Positions 35,590 through 43,990 of a stretch of DNA of 64,000 nt are shown here, in pieces. Position numbers and translations under genes: made by a program. The stretch is from Agrobacterium genomosp. 13 str. CFBP 6927 (lineage in GTDB: Bacteria > Pseudomonadota > Alphaproteobacteria > Rhizobiales > Rhizobiaceae), in contig LT009756.1 of assembly GCA_900012615.1 (NCBI GenBank), positions 388,035-452,034 on the forward strand, in the 5' to 3' direction. The notes below the pieces were generated by a model, which was given only the letters and a program-made list of their open reading frames with translations, made no database searches and was not told where the DNA came from. Each line of letters begins with the position of its first letter. The first letter of the stretch is position 1.

Positions 35590-36681
35590 TCAGCCAAGTT
35601 CACTATCGGGAGGGAGCGAGAAATCGTCATCGTCGCCGTCGCCGGCGCTCGATGACTTCCCCCGCTTATCCTTGCCGGCCTCGCCTTTCGGCTGCCCGAG
35701 CTCAAGGCGGGTTACCCATCCAGAGCGCGAATAATTATGGGTCACGCCTTCAATGCGGTACGTGCCATCAATCCCCGGTCGGCATTTGGCAACGACGCAT
35801 GATCCCTCGGGCTGCGCGCCGATATTCCCTTCGATCGTTACCGAGCCCTCGCCGCTCTTGCGATCGAGCTCGGCCGCAAGGGCGGAGGCTCTATGCTGAG
35901 CGCTACTCTCATCGCTCGCATCGAAGTTATCAGAATATACGGTTGTCGCGTCCTCGGTCCCGGTCTCGGCATCCGTCGTCTTGTATTCGGCAGCTTTGGT
36001 GTCGTACCAGCGCGTTCGAACTGATTTTTCCAGCCGGCGCCCAGCGATCGGAGTGATGCTGTAATCATGCAGATTTTCGCCCCATATCGCTTGCACGGTC
36101 GCAAGCGCTGCGCCAGCAGCGTTGACGCCTCCATTACGCTTTGTGAGGAATGCTCGATCGCCAACGATCTTGAACGTTCCCCCTAATTCTTGGGCGATGC
36201 GCTCGCCAAACTCCGCGAAACTCTCATCATCGAGCCCAATGTATTTGCGCTGGATCGATGCGAAGTCGGGATGAACGGCAACAGTGAGACCGGCCCACCG
36301 CCCGGTTACCTGCAAAGCATTGCCAATTGTCTCGTTGTCGAAATACCGGCGTTGGCCTTGCTTGGCTTTGCCGCGCACATCCATGCTTTTTGCCGTGATA
36401 GAGATCGTTCGCCCGCTGCGGCTGCCGTCTGCACGGGGGGAGCCGTCGATCGTTCCTCTGAAAATCTCTGCAACGCCTTCCCCTTCCCATCCGAGCTTAA
36501 TCGACACGGCCGCTCTGTCGGACGGCATGATTGCGCGGCCGTTGGTATCGTCAAGCTCGATCGAGGCACTATCGCTCGACGTTCCCGCGCGATCGGAAAC
36601 GCTGAGACTGATCAGGAGCGGAGAAATACGATCCGTCACGTTCACGCCGTCAACCCAAATTTCAGCGATGGCTTTTTTCAT
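35590..36681 (-). CDS. Phage late-control gpD-like tail/baseplate hub protein
   Basis: 363 residues of the phage late control D family (P2 gpD/COG3500): AIAEIWVDGVNVTDRISPLL at the start, then FRGTIDGSPRADGS and SITAKSMDVRGKAK, a central FAEFGERIAQELGGTF domain and a C-terminal VEIEGxx-like GTYRIEGVTHNYSRSGWVT segment. It ends in an acidic tail. In P2 and relatives gpD caps the tail and lies after gpU and gpX; both are missing here. The ATG at 36681 lies 68 bp after the capsid gene stop; the longer open frame overlaps that gene. Confidence 0.78.
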   Translation of the reverse strand: MKKAIAEIWVDGVNVTDRISPLLISLSVSDRAGTSSDSASIELDDTNGRAIMPSDRAAVSIKLGWEGEGVAEIFRGTIDGSPRADGSRSGRTISITAKSMDVRGKAKQGQRRYFDNETIGNALQVTGRWAGLTVAVHPDFASIQRKYIGLDDESFAEFGERIAQELGGTFKIVGDRAFLTKRNGGVNAAGAALATVQAIWGENLHDYSITPIAGRRLEKSVRTRWYDTKAAEYKTTDAETGTEDATTVYSDNFDASDESSAQHRASALAAELDRKSGEGSVTIEGNIGAQPEGSCVVAKCRPGIDGTYRIEGVTHNYSRSGWVTRLELGQPKGEAGKDKRGKSSSAGDGDDDDFSLPPDSELG

Positions 36682-36749
36682 AATCTCGATCTCACGTTGG
36701 AAGGACACGCGGCGCCGACACCATGCCGGCGCCGCCACATGCTGCGAAA

Positions 36750-37781
36750 TTACGCCCGGCGACCGCGCAGGAGCACTGCCGGACGTGTGCAAATGTGCAA
36801 AACGTTTCGCTGAGTTTCCCCAAAAATACCTTTGTCGTTGGGCATAGGCCATTGCTTCGCGTAAGTGCGAAGGCCGACCGTATTTACGGTATCGTTGTAA
36901 TCAGCCGGCGCCCAATAGGTGCGGAAAAGATCAGGAACGCCGACCGGAAAAAAGCGAGCCTTATCCTTGTGGATGCCCATCAATGCGCCGTCGCCGTTGT
37001 CTTCAAGGGCGCCGTAGTTTTCCCACACAATGCCGCCGAACTCGAAAATCGGATTGGATGAACGATTTTTTCCGACATAGCTCTCGCGGAGAATGCGGTT
37101 CTGATCCCATCCCTTATAGCTCTCGCGAACTTCCGGGTGACGTAGAAGGGACTTGAAAAAATCATCCCCCACAAAAGCGTGAACATGCTCAAAGACGAGA
37201 CCGCCAACGATCTTCCGTGTTGCCAGGATTACGCTTGCGCATTTCTCTCGGAGGATGCCATCAACCGGGTTCACATTGTCGAGATCGAAGTTGATTTCGT
37301 CCGACTGAGCAACGCCGAATTTGGTGAAAAGATCGAGCGTCTGCCCGCCCTTGTAAGTAACGATGCCCTGAATTGCGCCGATGCGTGAATACTCATCGGT
37401 AAGATCGAGGTCGGCAAGGTTGGCCGACATTTCCTCCATCACAACGTCTTGCACCTGGCGCAGCGCGGTTTCGCTGCCGAACGCCCTGACGCCCTGAACC
37501 TGATCGGCGTAAACGGCCCAATCACGCTGGAAATGTGGAATGGATAGATTTTCGACCGAACGCTTTGGCTTGTCGCGGGTTTCACCCGGGCCACCGCGAG
37601 GCGTGGGAGCAACGAGTTGCAGAATATCGCCAATGCGCTCAATTGCGATTGTCAAAGTGCGAACGCCGCTGCCTCGAAAAAGCCCCATATTCTCGATGCG
37701 GGAAGGGCGCGGCTTCACGTCGCGAAGCGCGTCCGTCAGAGAGGTTACGCTGAATGCGTCTTGGTTGAAGATATCGAGCAT
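36750..37781 (-). CDS. Phage major capsid protein, lambda gpE type
   Basis: 343 residues, the length of the Phage_cap_E family. The N-terminal MLDIFNQDAFSVTSLTDALR and the C-terminal NVLHICTRPAVLLRG are typical, with GSETALRQVQDVVMEEM and a VRESYKGWDQN region between. It would form the HK97-fold shell. It follows the S49 protease by 12 bp, the order of lambda C-E, but the head-decoration gene usually between them is absent. No truncation is visible. Confidence 0.88.
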   Translation of the reverse strand: MLDIFNQDAFSVTSLTDALRDVKPRPSRIENMGLFRGSGVRTLTIAIERIGDILQLVAPTPRGGPGETRDKPKRSVENLSIPHFQRDWAVYADQVQGVRAFGSETALRQVQDVVMEEMSANLADLDLTDEYSRIGAIQGIVTYKGGQTLDLFTKFGVAQSDEINFDLDNVNPVDGILREKCASVILATRKIVGGLVFEHVHAFVGDDFFKSLLRHPEVRESYKGWDQNRILRESYVGKNRSSNPIFEFGGIVWENYGALEDNGDGALMGIHKDKARFFPVGVPDLFRTYWAPADYNDTVNTVGLRTYAKQWPMPNDKGIFGETQRNVLHICTRPAVLLRGRRA

Positions 37782-37793
37782 CGCTTTTTTCCT

Positions 37794-38186
37794 TTATTCG
37801 TAACGGGAATTGATTTTGTTGGCGGCACTGGCCCAACCCGCCTTAATGGTGTCGGGGGCCGCGCCCTCGGGCCTGCCGGTCGGACCTATCTCGCGTTGTT
37901 CGAGGGCTCGCTCTGCGATCGAGGGAATTGTCCGCGCAGCCGGCGCCGGGCTGACACCTGCGATCGCCGCAACTTCCTCGGGCATGGCCGCCAGCGCGGT
38001 TTTTGCCGCGTCTACAGAGAAACCGGGCGTGAATGCCAGGCCGTGAGCAACTGCCGGCCGAGCCTTCGCCTCGGGCAGCGCGAGAATGGCCTTGATGCGC
38101 TCGCGCTCGTTCGTCGCAGCCAGCAAGATTGCAGATGCGGATTTTTCAGCCTCGGCATGAGCCGAGGGCAAGTCTTCTCTGTCCAT
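37794..38186 (-). CDS. Nested scaffold protein (Nu3-like) within the S49 gene
   Basis: An in-frame ATG at 38184-38186 is preceded by AAAGGAC with 7-8-base spacing, so a 130-residue C-terminal product can be made. It starts MDREDLPSAHAEAEKSAS and is Ala/Glu-rich. In lambda the scaffold Nu3 is made in exactly this way from the 3' end of gene C. The start is inferred from the ribosome site and the analogy. Confidence 0.55.
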   Translation of the reverse strand: MDREDLPSAHAEAEKSASAILLAATNERERIKAILALPEAKARPAVAHGLAFTPGFSVDAAKTALAAMPEEVAAIAGVSPAPAARTIPSIAERALEQREIGPTGRPEGAAPDTIKAGWASAANKINSRYE

Positions 38187-39098
38187 AGTTAACGTCCTTT
38201 GTGAGGGTTTGCCCGCAGCCCGAGCGGGGCGGGATAATTCGGCTAGAACCTCATCGAGAGAGGCCATGCGATCCGCCAATCCGGCGGCAATGGCTTCTTT
38301 TCCGATAAAGACGTCAGCCTCGGTTTCGCGCGCTTTCTTGGCGCTCAATCGCGCCTTGCCGCGCCCGGCTTCCACGGTCTCAAGAAACTGATCGTAGAAA
38401 GCCAGAACGTCCTTTTGCATGTCTGCTCGAACGTTCTCGGGCAGAGGCCCGAAGGGGTTGCCGTCAACCTTCTTGGCACCGGCATGAATAAGTGTCGGGC
38501 GAATGCCCTTCGCATTCATTTCCGCGGATCGATCGAGATGCATCATTACGACGCCGATCGAGCCAACAAGCGAGGTTGGCGAAATTACGATTTCATCGGC
38601 CGCGCTCACAATCCCGTAACCAGCGCTCGCCGCCACGTCGTTGACAACCGCAACGACATGCATCGATTTCCGCAGGTTTCGGATTTTCGTTGCAACGGCC
38701 GCCATGCCGGTAGCTTCACCGCCATAGCTGTTCATGTCGATAACGAGGTTTTCGAGCCGCCCGGCTCTGACCTCGGCGGCTATCTCGTCAAGCTGAGCGG
38801 CTATCCCTTCATAGGAGGTCAAGCCTGAGCTTGCGCCGACCCATGCGCCGCGGTTTACGAGCGATCCGTCCACCGTGATGATAGCCGTTTTGCCATCTGC
38901 CCGGGTAAACCGCCGGCCGGTCCCATCGCCGCGAGCCGTTGTTCCGACAAACCGGCTTGCGTCCACCTGATCGACGCTGCGGCCGAGCGTGATGCGGCCC
39001 TCAAGCACATGAAGGATGGTTGCCGCCTTGTCCGGATGCACCAAAAGCGGACGGTTGAGGATGCGATCCGCGAGCATGGGTAGAAAATTATCGGACAT
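37794..39098 (-). CDS. S49-family head maturation protease with scaffold domain
   Basis: 434 residues, close to lambda gpC (439). The S49 peptidase domain (about 60-270) has NDVAASAGYGIVSAADEIVI with the catalytic Ser, and SLVGSIGVVMMH. The C-terminal part is Ala/Glu-rich, as in scaffold proteins. It would cleave capsid precursors in prohead maturation. The start codon overlaps the tape-measure stop (TAATG) and GGAG lies within the last codons of that gene. An internal start for the scaffold part is listed separately. Confidence 0.88.
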   Translation of the reverse strand: MSDNFLPMLADRILNRPLLVHPDKAATILHVLEGRITLGRSVDQVDASRFVGTTARGDGTGRRFTRADGKTAIITVDGSLVNRGAWVGASSGLTSYEGIAAQLDEIAAEVRAGRLENLVIDMNSYGGEATGMAAVATKIRNLRKSMHVVAVVNDVAASAGYGIVSAADEIVISPTSLVGSIGVVMMHLDRSAEMNAKGIRPTLIHAGAKKVDGNPFGPLPENVRADMQKDVLAFYDQFLETVEAGRGKARLSAKKARETEADVFIGKEAIAAGLADRMASLDEVLAELSRPARAAGKPSQRTLTMDREDLPSAHAEAEKSASAILLAATNERERIKAILALPEAKARPAVAHGLAFTPGFSVDAAKTALAAMPEEVAAIAGVSPAPAARTIPSIAERALEQREIGPTGRPEGAAPDTIKAGWASAANKINSRYE

Positions 39099-41401
39099 TA
39101 TCTAACTCCGGAGTTTGAGAACGCGCCGTGCATCTGGTCGCGGAGGCTGTTTCGAAGTCGCTTTTCGACCTCACGCGCAACCTCCTCGGGGTTTGTCACG
39201 CCGTTGATGTGGTTGATGACTGTGATGTCGCGGACGCCGCCGGCTTTGCTTGCTGGCGTGATCGTTCCGGCCGTCTTAGGTCTGAAAACTTCTGGCTCGC
39301 CCCCGTCACCGACGATAAAGGAACCGCCGGGCCAGACAGGACCGCCGTTCTTTCGATGGCCGGTAACATTGCCCATGCTGTCATATTCGGGCGTTCCGCC
39401 ACCGCCAGCGCTGCCACTTGCGCCGCCCTCGGCCTCGCCACCGCCCCACGTCAAGGCATTCTTGATCGAGGTTCCGAGGTTCTGCGCCCATTGCACGGCG
39501 CTCTGTATCTTCGCGATCAAATCATTGATCGCTTCGACAACAGTGCGGACGGCGCCGCCGACAACGCCGCCAACAGTTTCGCCCCATGCGCGCCATTCGG
39601 TGTTTGTGGCCTTGATCGGCCCGAGCATGTTGCTTACGGCCGAGTATATGCGCTCAGCAAAACCAGCGATCGGCTCCATGATAGGGCGCACCGGCGCGAG
39701 GGCTTCCATGAAGCCTTTCCCCACGCCTTGGAAGAACGACACCAACCCATCCCAATTGTTATAGATGAGGGTGCCGGCCGCAGCGATGCCGGCGATCACG
39801 GCGCCTACGCCGGTAAACATCAGCGCTCCCCGCAAAAGAACAGCCGATCGGCGCACAATGTTGAGGGGGTTCAGGATGGACAGAACCCCTTTTCCCAAGC
39901 CCTTGATCGCGATGCCTGCCGCTCCGCCTGGCCCGAGGATAGCCGCAGAGGCAGCGAACCCGACCATGGCTCGACGCGCAGCGCCGAGGCCGGCGATGAT
40001 TGGCGTAAATGCCATGAGCTTCATCCCGCGGCCGGCGAAGATCGCAGCCTTGCCCACGGTGTTGTAACCGAGCGCCATCATCGATAGAGCGCCGCCTCGG
40101 CCTATGAGGCCGAGGAATTTGAGGCTCGCAACGGCAACCTTGAAGCCTACAACAGCAGTTGTTGCCGCAACGAGATTGCGGATAAGTTCGGGGTGAGCTT
40201 CCGACCAGTCCGACAATTTGAGCAGGACCGGGCCGAGCGCCTTCATTGTCTGATTAAGTGCCGGCAACAACGCCCCACCGATCGTCATTGCTATGTCAGA
40301 AATTTGAGATTTGAACATTTGCCACTTGTAAGCTGACGTGGCGGCCCGCTTTTCAAATTCTTTGCCAACACTGTTGAGGTATTTTTGCTCATCTGCTGTT
40401 AGCGACAGAGCTTTTCGGAGGAGCTCTGTGTTTTTGAGAAGCGGAACGAGTGCGGCGGCCTCATCCCCGAACAGACCGGACATGACCGACGCCTGCATGT
40501 GCTCGGGAAGTTGCCCGAGCTTCTCGATGACTTTCATTGTTGTGCCAACGGCGTCTTTCTGCATCGCCTTGGCGACCTTCTTGGCGTCTAGACCAAGCGT
40601 CTCATACGCTCCGCGCTGCGCTTTTGTGGCGCTGGCCCCCTTGGTGAGCGCGCGGCCCATGTTGCGGAACGAGGTAGCGGCTACGTCGGCATTGAAGCCG
40701 GCGGAGATCATCGCGGCGCCGAATGCAACCGACTGCTCTTTTGCAAAACCAAAGAACTCACCCTGCACTGCGACCCGCTTCGTAAAATCGATGAGCTCAG
40801 GTGCATTCGTTGCTAGGCTGTCCGAAACATAGTTGATCGCGTCGGCATAGGCGGCCGTCTGCGCGTTCGTCAGATTGAGGGCCGTGCGGATTTTTGCGAG
40901 GGCTTCGCCAGCTTGGCCGCCCGTTACTTCCCATGCGACGGCTGCCTGTGCCGTCAAGCGAGTGAAATCGTACAAATCCTCGTCAGGGACGCCAGCCTGA
41001 GCCGCGGCCGCAGAGAGCGCGGCCAGATCGCTGACGGCCATAGGTATCTCGTTTTTTGCGAGATTTCGAAGCTGCTTTGCATAGGCCGCGAGGCCGGCAT
41101 CGTCAAAGCCGGAAACCTTGGCGATGTCTGCCATCGCACTTTCGAAGTCCATGGCGGCCGTTAGCGGCGCTTGTATTGCGGATTTGAGAGCGTAGAAGCC
41201 GATCGCCGCATCTGCGAGACCGCCTCGGGCACGGTCAAGCGCTGCGTTGTTCTGCGCCATTGCCGCCGACAATCGGTTACCGAGACCAGCGTTGGCGGCT
41301 TGGTTCAACCCCAGCAGCGATTTCGACGCTGCCCGGGCCGGTCCCGTCACCTGATCAATAAGGCGAACGACAAGCGATGAGGTTAGCGAACTTGCTGCCA
41401 T
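39098..41401 (-). CDS. Tail tape-measure protein
   Basis: 767 residues. The N-terminal third has the TP901 tape-measure core (FESAMADIAKVSGF, LAALSAAAAQAGV, FTKRVAVQGEFFG, SFRNMGRALTKGA). The middle is a series of hydrophobic/Gly-rich helices. The C-terminal part ends in a Gly-rich linker and a NHINGVTNPEEVAREVEKRL segment. At about 0.15 nm per residue it would specify a tail of about 115 nm (textbook relation). It starts inside the preceding small ORF and its stop overlaps the S49 start. Confidence 0.88.
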   Translation of the reverse strand: MAASSLTSSLVVRLIDQVTGPARAASKSLLGLNQAANAGLGNRLSAAMAQNNAALDRARGGLADAAIGFYALKSAIQAPLTAAMDFESAMADIAKVSGFDDAGLAAYAKQLRNLAKNEIPMAVSDLAALSAAAAQAGVPDEDLYDFTRLTAQAAVAWEVTGGQAGEALAKIRTALNLTNAQTAAYADAINYVSDSLATNAPELIDFTKRVAVQGEFFGFAKEQSVAFGAAMISAGFNADVAATSFRNMGRALTKGASATKAQRGAYETLGLDAKKVAKAMQKDAVGTTMKVIEKLGQLPEHMQASVMSGLFGDEAAALVPLLKNTELLRKALSLTADEQKYLNSVGKEFEKRAATSAYKWQMFKSQISDIAMTIGGALLPALNQTMKALGPVLLKLSDWSEAHPELIRNLVAATTAVVGFKVAVASLKFLGLIGRGGALSMMALGYNTVGKAAIFAGRGMKLMAFTPIIAGLGAARRAMVGFAASAAILGPGGAAGIAIKGLGKGVLSILNPLNIVRRSAVLLRGALMFTGVGAVIAGIAAAGTLIYNNWDGLVSFFQGVGKGFMEALAPVRPIMEPIAGFAERIYSAVSNMLGPIKATNTEWRAWGETVGGVVGGAVRTVVEAINDLIAKIQSAVQWAQNLGTSIKNALTWGGGEAEGGASGSAGGGGTPEYDSMGNVTGHRKNGGPVWPGGSFIVGDGGEPEVFRPKTAGTITPASKAGGVRDITVINHINGVTNPEEVAREVEKRLRNSLRDQMHGAFSNSGVR

Positions 41402-41574
41402 AACATCGAGGAGCGCTTTATGCGCTCAACCTCCCTGTGCATTCGCATGATGAGCGAAATGCGGGTTGACCGGACTGTTGGGAAAGGAGTGTTGAGGACG
41501 GCCGAGATTTCCGCCGACACTCGATCGAGACCGCCCCGGGCGCGCGCCCAAAGAAGAATGACGGCAAGGTTCAA
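41383..41574 (-). CDS. Small tail-chaperone-region ORF
   Basis: 63 residues, starting at a TTG that overlaps the preceding gene's stop (TTGA) and ending 19 bp inside the tape-measure gene. LAVILLWARARGGLDRV and MHREVERIKR resemble the small GpE-type protein between chaperone and tape measure in P2/Mu-like phages. Coupled overlaps on both sides support translation, but the match is weak. Confidence 0.5.
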   Translation of the reverse strand: MNLAVILLWARARGGLDRVSAEISAVLNTPFPTVRSTRISLIMRMHREVERIKRSSMLWQQVR

Positions 41575-41891
41575 TCCTTGCCCTTCTCCTTCTCCGGCGC
41601 CGCCAATAAAGGGACAGCAAGCTCTCCGAGGGCGGCGAAATCGTCGCGATGAATGCGCTTGAGCGCCTCATCAGGAAGGCCGGAGACAGCGCCGATGATG
41701 CCCCTGATCTGTGCGACCTTCATCGGCTTTCCTTCGATGATGCCGAGATCATCGATCTTTTCGAGCGCCTCGATGTCAGGTTCTTTTAAAACGACCGAGG
41801 AAATATTGCCATCAGGCCCGGCAACGGGGTGAATGAGCTTGTGCTCAACCGTTCGCCAAGTTGTGACAGGGGTTTGGGTGTCCTGCATCAT
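41571..41891 (-). CDS. Phage tail assembly chaperone-like protein (gpE/gp41 type)
   Basis: 106 residues of the Phage_TAC_7 type: VEHKLIHPVAGPDGNISSVVLKEPDI (quoted in part), DLGIIEGKPMKVAQIRGIIGAVSGLPDEALKRIHRDD and a charged KEKGKD tail. These proteins guide tail-tube assembly round the tape measure. The start ATGATG overlaps the preceding stop; RBS GGAG. Confidence 0.72.
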   Translation of the reverse strand: MMQDTQTPVTTWRTVEHKLIHPVAGPDGNISSVVLKEPDIEALEKIDDLGIIEGKPMKVAQIRGIIGAVSGLPDEALKRIHRDDFAALGELAVPLLAAPEKEKGKD

Positions 41892-42184
41892 TTCATTTCT
41901 CCGTTTTTGGATTGGGCTTTCCGTACGCGCATAGCCTTCCGCATGGTGGCTATCTCTTCCTGCACCGCGTCGAGGACGCGCCGCAGATCGGCGGGGTGAA
42001 GTTTTCTTATTTTGGCCTCTGAGGCTCCCGACAGCCGGGACACATGCCGGACCGCCTCGTTGAGCGTCGGATCGGCAACCGCAGTGATCCGATCGAAGGC
42101 GGCGCGACCTGGCGTCCGGATTTCGATGAAAGTGATTTCGCGGCCGGCAAGCTGAATGGGGTGAGAGAGATTAATCCGTTGCAT
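41888..42184 (-). CDS. Second tail-chaperone-like protein
   Basis: 98 residues. RINLSHPIQLAGREITFIEIR parallels the start of Phage_TAC_7 proteins and of its two neighbours, then AVRHVSRLSGASEAKIRKLHPADLRR and a basic tail. The ATG at 42184 has GGGGAG upstream and overlaps the previous gene's end by 14 bp; the longer frame from 42328 is rejected. Confidence 0.6.
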   Translation of the reverse strand: MQRINLSHPIQLAGREITFIEIRTPGRAAFDRITAVADPTLNEAVRHVSRLSGASEAKIRKLHPADLRRVLDAVQEEIATMRKAMRVRKAQSKNGEMK

Positions 42185-42512
42185 CGGGACGCTCCCCATT
42201 GCCACGATCAAGGATCGCCTTACCGTTCTCGCTTTCGAGAAAAATTTCGCCTTGGCAAGCTTGATAGATTTCCTCAATCGCGCGCGAGAGTTCGGCAAAA
42301 TCAGCGGCACTGAGGTTCCGAAGCGCAACTTCGCCGTAGCAAGTCATGCGGCAGCAAAACCAGATCACTTGCGAATACGTGAAGCCCGCGACGGAATTTC
42401 TCGAATTCCGCATACCCTTAAGGCAGCCGGCAGACGGTTTGCGAACGACAATTCGATCGACAGAAACGGACCCATCAAGCAACAAAGGTTGCGATAAGGA
42501 AATCGTCTTCAT
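42171..42512 (-). CDS. Third tail-chaperone-like protein
   Basis: 113 residues starting KTISLSQPLLLDGSVSVDRIVVRKP, of the same layout as the two genes that follow it, with LRNLSAADFAELSRAIEEIY near the end. It has several cysteines in the centre (FCCRMTCYGE), unlike its neighbours. Weak but consistent evidence for a diverged tandem copy. Confidence 0.5.
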   Translation of the reverse strand: MKTISLSQPLLLDGSVSVDRIVVRKPSAGCLKGMRNSRNSVAGFTYSQVIWFCCRMTCYGEVALRNLSAADFAELSRAIEEIYQACQGEIFLESENGKAILDRGNGERPDATD

Positions 42513-42513
42513 G

Positions 42514-43374
42514 TCAGGCCTCTATACCGAGGATAGCGAGAGGGTTCGCGTCCGATCGGCGGGCGATGCGCCAGCCATCGGCGTCGGCGGCCTCAATAAA
42601 CGCTTCCTCCTCGCGCTCCGCTTGAAGTAAATCGGCCTCGATTTTGGCGAGTTTCTTGGCCCGCTGTTCTTCCGTCAACGTATCCGGACTATCCGGCGGG
42701 ATCATCGCTTCGAGCTTGGCGAGAACCTCGTCACGAAAAATTGCCAGTAGAAGGGCTCCGGCTCCTATGCCGGAAGCTCGCCCGTCATTGTTGATCACTG
42801 AGGCGAGGCGGAAAGGATCGCCGGAATGGACACGGGGATCGAAAAAGGTCTCGCCTGTCTTCGCCGCTTTATCCAGCGCCACTTTGGCGGCGGCAATGTA
42901 CTGATCGCGTGGGATGGGAGCGATAGAAACATCGGCATGTTGCTTCTTGAGCGCCGCAATCCGCTCCCGCGCGGCCTCAATTGACCGGGGCCGCGTGGCT
43001 GGCTTCGCTGGCTCAAACGGTCCACTGTGATCATCGATAACGGCGGCGCACTTACGGAGGAGATTATCGAATTCCTCCCAAGCATCGCGAAACTTGGGGA
43101 TTTCGTCCGCCAGTTGTTTGATCTGGACGCTGACCGCTGCCTTGCGCTCGTTAAATCCCTTCTCGGCGTCGGCACTGAGTTTCTGACCGCCGAGGCGGGC
43201 GATGAACTCGGAGCGCTCGATAACGATGTCATTGGCCCGCTTATGAAGATCATCCTTCTGCGCGTAGACCTGTCTGGCTGCCCCGAGATGATATTCCGAC
43301 CGCTCACCAAGCTTGATGGCCTTTTCTCGGGCTTTCGAGGGAAGTTTCTTCAGCTGTGCGGGAGAGAATTGCAT
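42514..43374 (-). CDS. Coiled-coil protein of unknown function (element)
   Basis: 286 residues, mostly charged helix. KAREKAIKLGERSEYHLGAAR, a long region DEIPKFRDAWEEFDNLLRKC, a central PRDQYIAAAKVALDKAAKTGETFFDPR and a C-terminal coiled segment LTEEQRAKKLAKIEADLLQAERE are visible. No catalytic motif is seen. It stands between the early regulator genes and the tail cassette, separated by 14 bp from the upstream HTH gene and 1 bp from the downstream gene. The size and helical content would suit a morphogenesis or replication accessory, which is a guess. Confidence 0.7.
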   Translation of the reverse strand: MQFSPAQLKKLPSKAREKAIKLGERSEYHLGAARQVYAQKDDLHKRANDIVIERSEFIARLGGQKLSADAEKGFNERKAAVSVQIKQLADEIPKFRDAWEEFDNLLRKCAAVIDDHSGPFEPAKPATRPRSIEAARERIAALKKQHADVSIAPIPRDQYIAAAKVALDKAAKTGETFFDPRVHSGDPFRLASVINNDGRASGIGAGALLLAIFRDEVLAKLEAMIPPDSPDTLTEEQRAKKLAKIEADLLQAEREEEAFIEAADADGWRIARRSDANPLAILGIEA

Positions 43375-43388
43375 CGATTGGCTCCGGG

Positions 43389-43775
43389 TTACGGAGCCAA
43401 TTCACCATTTTGAGCGGAGCGGAATAAGGTGACACGGCCGGACACGGCAGCCCTTTTGCGCGCTATGTCCATCTCGCCGGGCGGAACGGGCGGCAGGCCG
43501 AGACGAGAGAAATGTTTTATCAATCGCGGATGCAATCGATCGTTCATTCGGAGAATTTCAATCGCTTCCATATCGCCGTTGAGATACATTTCGAGAGCGG
43601 GACCAGAAATTTGCCACGGGCCGGAATTACCAGGCCGCCGGCCGATGCCGTGGCTAATGCACCAACGCTTAATTGTCTTGATGTCCTTCCCCGATCTCCG
43701 CCGCGCCTCTTTAAGGCTGATAATTTCGGCTTCCGCCATCGGGACAGGAAATGCTTTGTCCTCGGATGAATTCAT
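43389..43775 (-). CDS. Putative HTH DNA-binding protein (element)
   Basis: 128 residues. The N-terminal EIISLKEARRRSGKDIKTIKRWCISHG and a following GPALEMYLNG fit a MerR/excisionase-like winged helix. The remainder is Pro-rich. The start overlaps the preceding stop (ATGA). Confidence 0.6.
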   Translation of the reverse strand: MNSSEDKAFPVPMAEAEIISLKEARRRSGKDIKTIKRWCISHGIGRRPGNSGPWQISGPALEMYLNGDMEAIEILRMNDRLHPRLIKHFSRLGLPPVPPGEMDIARKRAAVSGRVTLFRSAQNGELAP

Positions 43776-43990
43776 CGCGCGCCCCGCATTCCGCCTGCGG
43801 GCGGTCCTGACAAGGGTGCAATGTTCGCGCGTCGAATGAACGGAACAACGTCGCCGTTGCGGAAGGGAACCCGCCCGCGAGCCATAGCAACGCCAAGCTC
43901 AACTATGCGTTTCTCGAACTTCCCGCGGGCGTTGATGACATTGGAGGGGCGACTATCTGCCCATGCGAATAAGTCTAGCTGTACGCTCAT
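43772..43990 (-). CDS. Small hypothetical protein (element)
   Basis: 72 residues. VQLDLFAWADSRPSNVI is a motif I associate with small rhizobial phage/plasmid proteins of unknown role. It overlaps its neighbours by 4 bp on both sides, so it is very probably translated. Confidence 0.6.
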   Translation of the reverse strand: MSVQLDLFAWADSRPSNVINARGKFEKRIVELGVAMARGRVPFRNGDVVPFIRRANIAPLSGPPAGGMRGAR

